Source of the DNA: an uncultured SAR116 cluster alpha proteobacterium
GTDB taxonomy: Bacteria; Pseudomonadota; Alphaproteobacteria; Puniceispirillales; Puniceispirillaceae
Assembly (NCBI GenBank): GCA_902518965.1
Contig: CABYIQ010000001.1
Coordinates: forward strand, 124,001-188,000
Length of the DNA stretch: 64,000 bases
Direction of reading: 5' to 3'
Positions 59,146 through 64,000 of this stretch are shown here, piece after piece (the first letter of the stretch is position 1; every line of letters begins with the position of its first letter). The translations under genes were made by a program, and so were the position numbers. The notes under the pieces are model-generated. The model was not told the DNA's origin and made no database searches. It saw only the letters and a list, made by a program, of their open reading frames with translations.

Positions 59146-59672
59146 CAGAATTCGTAATGTTGAAGAGCAACAACATCACAAGGCAATTTCTCGCGGCCAT
59201 TTAGCCCGGTCAGTTCAATAACGCACACTGCACCTGAGAGGGTGCCGCCAGCTCGGCTGATTAGTTTTGCTGCAGCCGCTAATGTGCCACCGGTTGCCAG
59301 CAAATCATCACAAAGAACCACCCGCTTTCCAGTGAGTGCACGTGACGACTGTAAAGACAGACGTGCCGTTCCATATTCCAAGGCATAGGATTCTTCCAGA
59401 ACTTTTCCTGGTAGCTTGCCTGCTTTTCTGATCATCACTGTCCCGCAATTCAAGTCCAACGCCAGAGGCATCGCAAATAAAAACCCCCGTGCATCAATCC
59501 CTGCAATGATATCTGGTTCAAATCTGCGGGCAACTTCTGCCATGCGGCTTATCAGTTGGCGCAGAACAACAGCGTTTTCCAAAGCGGGACTGATGTCATA
59601 AAAGGTGATCCCCTCTTTTGGAAAACCAGGCGTCTTTGAAATATGTGGGTCAAGGGAGAAAACCGTTGTCAT
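59145..59672 (-). CDS. apt: Adenine phosphoribosyltransferase
   Basis: 175 aa. Purine salvage: adenine plus PRPP to AMP. PRPP loop [20 protein letters not shown] near residue 118, [15 protein letters not shown] near 17 and [17 protein letters not shown] near 56 are the family blocks. Its ATG overlaps the glcB stop (ATGA) and its stop overlaps the MFS start. Confidence 0.95.
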   Translation of the reverse strand: MTTVFSLDPHISKTPGFPKEGITFYDISPALENAVVLRQLISRMAEVARRFEPDIIAGIDARGFLFAMPLALDLNCGTVMIRKAGKLPGKVLEESYALEYGTARLSLQSSRALTGKRVVLCDDLLATGGTLAAAAKLISRAGGTLSGAVCVIELTGLNGREKLPCDVVALQHYEF

Positions 59673-61834
59673 AATGATCTATTTCGAGCTTTTTTCTCAA
59701 GCCGTTTCTGGTGCAGAATTGGCTCTGTATAGCCAGACGGCTGAACACGACCCTCAAAAACTAGGTCACAGGCAGCCTTAAAGGCAACTGAGCTACCAAA
59801 ATCTGCGGACATCGGCTCATAATATGGATCATCTTTGTTCTGCGCATCAACTTTTGTGGCCATTTTCTTCATAACGGTCATAACCTGATCTTCAGAGCAG
59901 ATATTGTGATGCAGCCAGTTTGCGATATGTTGTGAGGAAATGCGCAAGGTGGCCCTGTCTTCCATCAAGCCAATATCATTGATATCCGGTACTTTTGAGC
60001 AGCCCACACCATGGTCAACCCAACGCACAACATAGCCCAAAATGCCTTGCGCATTATTTTCTAACTCAGCTGTGATATTGGCATCTGACCAGTTCGGCCG
60101 CTGGGCAACAGGAATGGTTAAGATGTCACCAAGCTTTGCCCGTGCCTGTCCTGTCAGGTCAGCCTGACGAGCAAACACATTAACTTGATGGTAATGCAAG
60201 GCGTGCAGCGTAGCGGCTGTGGGTGAGGGTACCCATGCGCAATTTGCTCCTGACTGTGGATGGCCAATTTTTTGTGTCATCATCTCGGCCATCATATCTG
60301 GCATGGCCCACATGCCTTTACCAATTTGCGCAACGCCGGAAAAACCACAGCGCAACCCGACATCCACGTTCCAGTTTTCATAAGCTGAAATCCAAGCAGC
60401 CTCCTTCATATCTGCTTTGCGGATCATTGGTCCTGCTTCCATTGAAGTATGTATTTCATCTCCTGTGCGATCCAGAAAACCAGTATTGATGAAAACAACT
60501 CTGCTAGCTGCTGCTCTGATACATTCTTTCAGATTGACTGTTGTGCGTCGCTCTTCATCCATAATGCCAATTTTGACTGTGTTTTCTGGCAGTCCCAAGA
60601 GGCCTTCAACAGCATTGAAAATATCACAGGCAAAAGACACTTCTTCTGGCCCATGCATTTTTGGTTTCACAATATAAACAGAACCAGTGCGTGAATTCCC
60701 TTTGCGCTCAAGGTCGGGCAATGCGCCAAGCACAGTCATGAAGGCATCTAAAATACCCTCCGGTATTTCGCTTCCGTCTTTCAGCAGAATTGCGGGGTTT
60801 GTCATCAGGTGACCTACATTGCGCACAAGCATCAGTGACCGACCATGTAAACAAAGTGCGGTTCCATCTGGTGCCGTATATTCCCGATCACTATTCAATG
60901 ACCGGGTGAAGGTCTTTCCGCCTTTTTGCATTTCAACAGAAAGACTGCCTGTCATCAGTCCCAGCCAATTTTTGTATGCTAAAACTTTATCTTCACCATC
61001 GACAGCAGCGACTGAATCTTCACAATCCATAATCGTAGACAGAGCTGATTCCAGCACAATATCGTTAATGCCAGCTTGATCAGTTTTACCAATTTGGCCG
61101 CCAGGATTTATCTGCAAATCAATATGCAGTCCATTCTTTTTCAAAAGAACAGATGTAGGGTTTTCTGGTTTTCCACCATAGCCTGCAAACTGTTCAGATG
61201 TTTGCAGCGTAGTTTCAACATTGGGCGTCATAATTTTCAACACACCATCTACGCAACTCAGGCTGGTAATATCCGTCCATGATCCGCTTGTTAGCGGAAC
61301 TCGCTCGTCCAGTAGGGCTCTAGCTTTGGCAATTACCGCTGCGCCGCGTGCTGGATTATATCCCGTCCCTTTTTCAAGGCCATTTTCTTCTGCGATGACA
61401 TCTGTGCCGTAAAGCGCGTCATAAAGGCTGCCCCATCTGGCATTGGCGGCATTCAGGGCATAACGAGCGTTCATGACGGGCACAACTAGCTGTGGGCCTG
61501 CTATAGTTGCAATCTCTGCATCAACATGTTCTGTGGAAATAACAAAATCATCACCTTCATCCACGATATAACCAATCTCGCGTAAAAAGTTTGTGTATGC
61601 AGCCTCATCAAAGCCCTTTTCACGGCGTTTCTTCAACCAGTTGTCAAGTTTGCTCTGAAGTGTTTCACGGCGATCGAGAATTTCAGCATTGCGCGGTGCA
61701 AGCTGATGGACAACTTCATCAAATCCAGTCCAGAATGAAGCCTCATCCTTACCTGATTCTGGCAGCAATGTGTCGTTAATGAAGGTAAGAAGCGCGGAGT
61801 CTACAGACAGGTTTCCGTGTGCGATGTAGCCCAT
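59669..61834 (-). CDS. glcB: Malate synthase G
   Basis: 721 aa, the long monomeric isoform. Condenses glyoxylate and acetyl-CoA to malate. [20 protein letters not shown] near residue 15, [22 protein letters not shown] near 255 (shown to 20: [20 protein letters not shown]), [14 protein letters not shown] near 390, [13 protein letters not shown] near 425 and the catalytic Asp region [14 protein letters not shown] near 625 are recognisable. Isocitrate lyase is not in the window, so the glyoxylate may come from glycolate oxidation. Confidence 0.96.
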   Translation of the reverse strand: MGYIAHGNLSVDSALLTFINDTLLPESGKDEASFWTGFDEVVHQLAPRNAEILDRRETLQSKLDNWLKKRREKGFDEAAYTNFLREIGYIVDEGDDFVISTEHVDAEIATIAGPQLVVPVMNARYALNAANARWGSLYDALYGTDVIAEENGLEKGTGYNPARGAAVIAKARALLDERVPLTSGSWTDITSLSCVDGVLKIMTPNVETTLQTSEQFAGYGGKPENPTSVLLKKNGLHIDLQINPGGQIGKTDQAGINDIVLESALSTIMDCEDSVAAVDGEDKVLAYKNWLGLMTGSLSVEMQKGGKTFTRSLNSDREYTAPDGTALCLHGRSLMLVRNVGHLMTNPAILLKDGSEIPEGILDAFMTVLGALPDLERKGNSRTGSVYIVKPKMHGPEEVSFACDIFNAVEGLLGLPENTVKIGIMDEERRTTVNLKECIRAAASRVVFINTGFLDRTGDEIHTSMEAGPMIRKADMKEAAWISAYENWNVDVGLRCGFSGVAQIGKGMWAMPDMMAEMMTQKIGHPQSGANCAWVPSPTAATLHALHYHQVNVFARQADLTGQARAKLGDILTIPVAQRPNWSDANITAELENNAQGILGYVVRWVDHGVGCSKVPDINDIGLMEDRATLRISSQHIANWLHHNICSEDQVMTVMKKMATKVDAQNKDDPYYEPMSADFGSSVAFKAACDLVFEGRVQPSGYTEPILHQKRLEKKARNRSL

Positions 61835-62035
61835 AATATTTGTCTCCAGTAAATAGGAATTGTCTGTCGGCAGGACAGGGTGAAATCATTCATCTGGCAA
61901 ATCTGATATGATACAAAGATTTCGTGGTACCGTTTTCACCATTGATTGGATACGCCATTTCGGCCGTAAGTATAATCAATCTTTTCGGATCATGAAATGG
62001 TGTTTAGATTTGTGAGTAAGTGAGTTCAGGATAGG

Positions 62036-63427
62036 CTATGGACCGTCCCATGAAATGCCTGCCGCTCTCAGTTGTTTGCGCAGAAACTCAATCATTTCGT
62101 CTAAGGCAGTTTCATTTTCACCTTGTGCACGGGCAACAAGTGCTGGTTCAGTATTTGAAGCCCGGATCAGACACCAGCCAGAAGCGGTGGTCAGCCGCAC
62201 TCCATCGATCAGATTTATCTGCTCGGCCGCCATCACAGCACTTATCTGCTGCGACAGCCGTTCAACAACGGTAAATTTTTCATTGTCTGGGCAATGGATA
62301 TGACATTCAGGCGTAGTAAAACTTGGGGGCAGTCGGTCAAGAAAATCTGTAAGGCTTTCATTTCCTTTCTGCTTCATATGGGTAAGCCGGGACAGAAACC
62401 TGCAGGCCACATATAAGGCATCGTCAAAACCATAAAAATCATCAGCAATGAAAATATGACCTGACATTTCGCCAGCTAAGGGCGCCCCCAGTTCTTTTAA
62501 GCGTTTTTTCATGTGGCTGTGGCCGGTTCGCCAAAGAAGAGGCTTGCCGCCAGCTTGGCGGACAATATCAAGTGCTGTTGAACTTGATTTCACGTCAAAC
62601 AGGATCTCTGCGCCCTTGTGCCGGTCCAGAATATCAAGGCTAAGAAAAGCTGTTAGCAGATCGCCACTAACCTGTCTGCCAGTCTTATCAATCACACCAA
62701 TGCGATCGCCATCACCATCAAATCCAATGCCGCATTCTGCACCCGCTGATTGAACCTGTTCGTTCAGGAGTTTCAGCGTATCGGGGTCAACTGGGTTAGG
62801 GTGATGATTGGGAAACCGGCCATCTATATCTGTGAATAGGGTTTTGTGTGTTCCGGAAATACCTGTAACGAGAGCATCAACCGCCGGACCGGCAGCTCCG
62901 TTTCCAGTGTCCCAGACAACAGAAAAACCACCAAAATCAATATTCTTGCGCAAACGGTCAATATAGCTGTCAAACACAGAAACCTGTTCAGACGTGCCAG
63001 CGCCCGCCAATGACAGCCCAAGGGCACAGGATTCACCCAGATTCTGAATATCCTCGCCAAAATAGCTCTGATGATCGCGCACAATTTTAAAACCGTTATA
63101 ATCAGGTGGATTATGACTACCCGTTACCTGAATGGCCCCGTCACAATTTAAATGTCTGTCTGCAAAATAAAGCATGGGTGTTGGCCCGATGCCGATATCA
63201 TAAACATGGCAGCCTGCACGTTTCAGGCCGTCTATCAGAGCAGCTGCCAGAACAGGAGATGAAAGGCGTCCGTCCCGTCCAACGGCAATATGTCCCGCCG
63301 AAGACTTTTTTATTTGATCGCCAAAGCCAGCCCCGATGGCAAAGGCGTCGTCTGTGTTAAGGGTCTTCCCAAATTGGCCACGAATATCGTAGCTTCTCAA
63401 AATCGTGGGATCAAATTTATGTTTCAT
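62036..63427 (-). CDS. Phosphomannomutase/phosphoglucomutase
   Basis: 463 aa from the ATG at 63425-63427, which overlaps the galU stop (ATGA); another ATG at 63451 adds eight residues. Alpha-D-phosphohexomutase with LRSYDIRGQFGKTL near residue 10, the active-site phosphoserine motif VTGSHNPPDYNG near 100, the metal-binding DGDGDRIG near 240 and GEMSGHIFIADDFYGFDDAL near 325. It supplies sugar-1-phosphates for lipopolysaccharide and works with GalU. Whether mannose or glucose is preferred cannot be told. Confidence 0.92.
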   Translation of the reverse strand: MKHKFDPTILRSYDIRGQFGKTLNTDDAFAIGAGFGDQIKKSSAGHIAVGRDGRLSSPVLAAALIDGLKRAGCHVYDIGIGPTPMLYFADRHLNCDGAIQVTGSHNPPDYNGFKIVRDHQSYFGEDIQNLGESCALGLSLAGAGTSEQVSVFDSYIDRLRKNIDFGGFSVVWDTGNGAAGPAVDALVTGISGTHKTLFTDIDGRFPNHHPNPVDPDTLKLLNEQVQSAGAECGIGFDGDGDRIGVIDKTGRQVSGDLLTAFLSLDILDRHKGAEILFDVKSSSTALDIVRQAGGKPLLWRTGHSHMKKRLKELGAPLAGEMSGHIFIADDFYGFDDALYVACRFLSRLTHMKQKGNESLTDFLDRLPPSFTTPECHIHCPDNEKFTVVERLSQQISAVMAAEQINLIDGVRLTTASGWCLIRASNTEPALVARAQGENETALDEMIEFLRKQLRAAGISWDGP

Positions 63428-64000
63428 GAGGAGATTTGTTCTGCTAGCCATTTATGGAGCTCTGCGCGTAGCTCAGGGCGTTGGAGCGCAAAAGCCATGT
63501 TCGCTTTGATAAAGCCGATTTTTGAGCCACAGTCATATCGCTGTCCGGAAAACTTCAGACCAGCAAAGGCCGCTTTGCCAATTCGTGAAGCTAATGCATC
63601 TGTCAGTTGAATCTCGCCTCCTGCACCCTTATGACCCTCAGCTAAATTGGTGAATACACCAGGCTCAATAATATAACGGCCGACAACAGCTAGGTTTGAT
63701 GGTGCCTTCTCAGGAGCTGGTTTTTCAATTAGGCCCTTCACCGTTATCAGGGGACCCTTTTCATGGTCAGGTGTGATGATACCATAGGAACTGGTCTCCT
63801 CGGGTGAAACTTCCATAACAGCCACCATATTGCCGTCTCGATAGGCATCTACCATCTCCTGTAAAGCTGGTGTCCCCAAAATCAGGTCATCAGCAAGTAA
63901 AACAGCAACAGGCTCACTTCCGACCTGATTGCGCGCGCACCAAACAGCATGACCTAGCCCAGCAGGCTCCTGTTGACGCACATAAGATACTGAACCAGGC
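63424..64000 (-). CDS. galU: UTP--glucose-1-phosphate uridylyltransferase, C-terminal part
   Basis: Partial gene entering from the right edge; 191 codons before the stop are present. Visible are VSYVRQQEPAGLGHAVWCAR, PVAVLLADDLILG, SSYGIITPDHE, VVGRYIIEPGVF and GGEIQLTDAL, all typical of GalU. It makes UDP-glucose for envelope sugars and is coupled to the phosphohexomutase gene by a 4-base overlap. The N-terminal nucleotide-binding loop is outside the window. Confidence 0.93.
   Translation of the reverse strand, partial: PGSVSYVRQQEPAGLGHAVWCARNQVGSEPVAVLLADDLILGTPALQEMVDAYRDGNMVAVMEVSPEETSSYGIITPDHEKGPLITVKGLIEKPAPEKAPSNLAVVGRYIIEPGVFTNLAEGHKGAGGEIQLTDALASRIGKAAFAGLKFSGQRYDCGSKIGFIKANMAFALQRPELRAELHKWLAEQISS

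Overview
The window looks like the replication-origin region of a marine alphaproteobacterium, most like the SAR116 group. The clues are gene order (hemE next to a DUF299 kinase regulator; mnmE-mnmG-rsmG-parA-parB; rnhB-ccrM; hisB-hisH-hisA-hisF-hisE), a CcrM-type methylase, a very acidic porin, modest G+C and tight packing. The clade name is inference. About 61 protein genes and one tRNA are supported. I saw no mobile elements, CRISPR arrays or rRNA.

Layout. 1-5.8 kb: mutS (partial), a malic enzyme, a lipoprotein, nth, a DUF2244 protein and dapB. 5.9-12.2 kb: the chaperone block dnaJ, dnaK, grpE and hrcA, interrupted by an undescribed two-gene unit (a protein with a histone-like tail, then a zinc-ribbon membrane protein). 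12.3-19.5 kb: rph, rdgB, hemW, an LppC-like lipoprotein, rsmI, a 587-base stretch with no clear gene, a BON-domain lipoprotein and gshB. 19.7-25.6 kb: a histidine operon with an acetyltransferase inside it and a HIT protein at its end, then XRE, Smr and Tim44-like genes. 25.8-29.75 kb: fxsA, secB, dnaQ, coaE, maf and a DUF299 regulator.

29752-30117 is the best candidate for the chromosomal origin. It is AT-rich, carries DnaA-box-like sites and small palindromes, and lies between the same two genes (hemE and the RP001-type gene) as the Caulobacter origin. Genes to its left mostly run leftward and genes to its right mostly rightward. From 33.4 to 37.1 kb there are two perfect parS sites and two imperfect ones, followed by parA and parB.

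39.4-44.1 kb holds holA, lptE, leuS and a DUF3576 lipoprotein. 44.1-48.1 kb holds the porin with a clear intrinsic terminator, a YggS protein, ribA, an orphan response regulator and tRNA-Gln. 48.2-57.9 kb holds ispE, a TPR lipoprotein, ETF-quinone oxidoreductase, a uracil-DNA glycosylase, a lytic transglycosylase, moaB, rnhB and ccrM. The end holds an MFS transporter, apt, malate synthase G, a phosphohexomutase and a partial galU.

The theme is chromosome replication, segregation and cell-cycle control (origin, parS/ParAB, CcrM, HolA, DnaQ) set among core housekeeping genes. Several genes expected from alphaproteobacterial synteny (aroE, mltA, yraN) are missing from their usual places, which fits genome streamlining.
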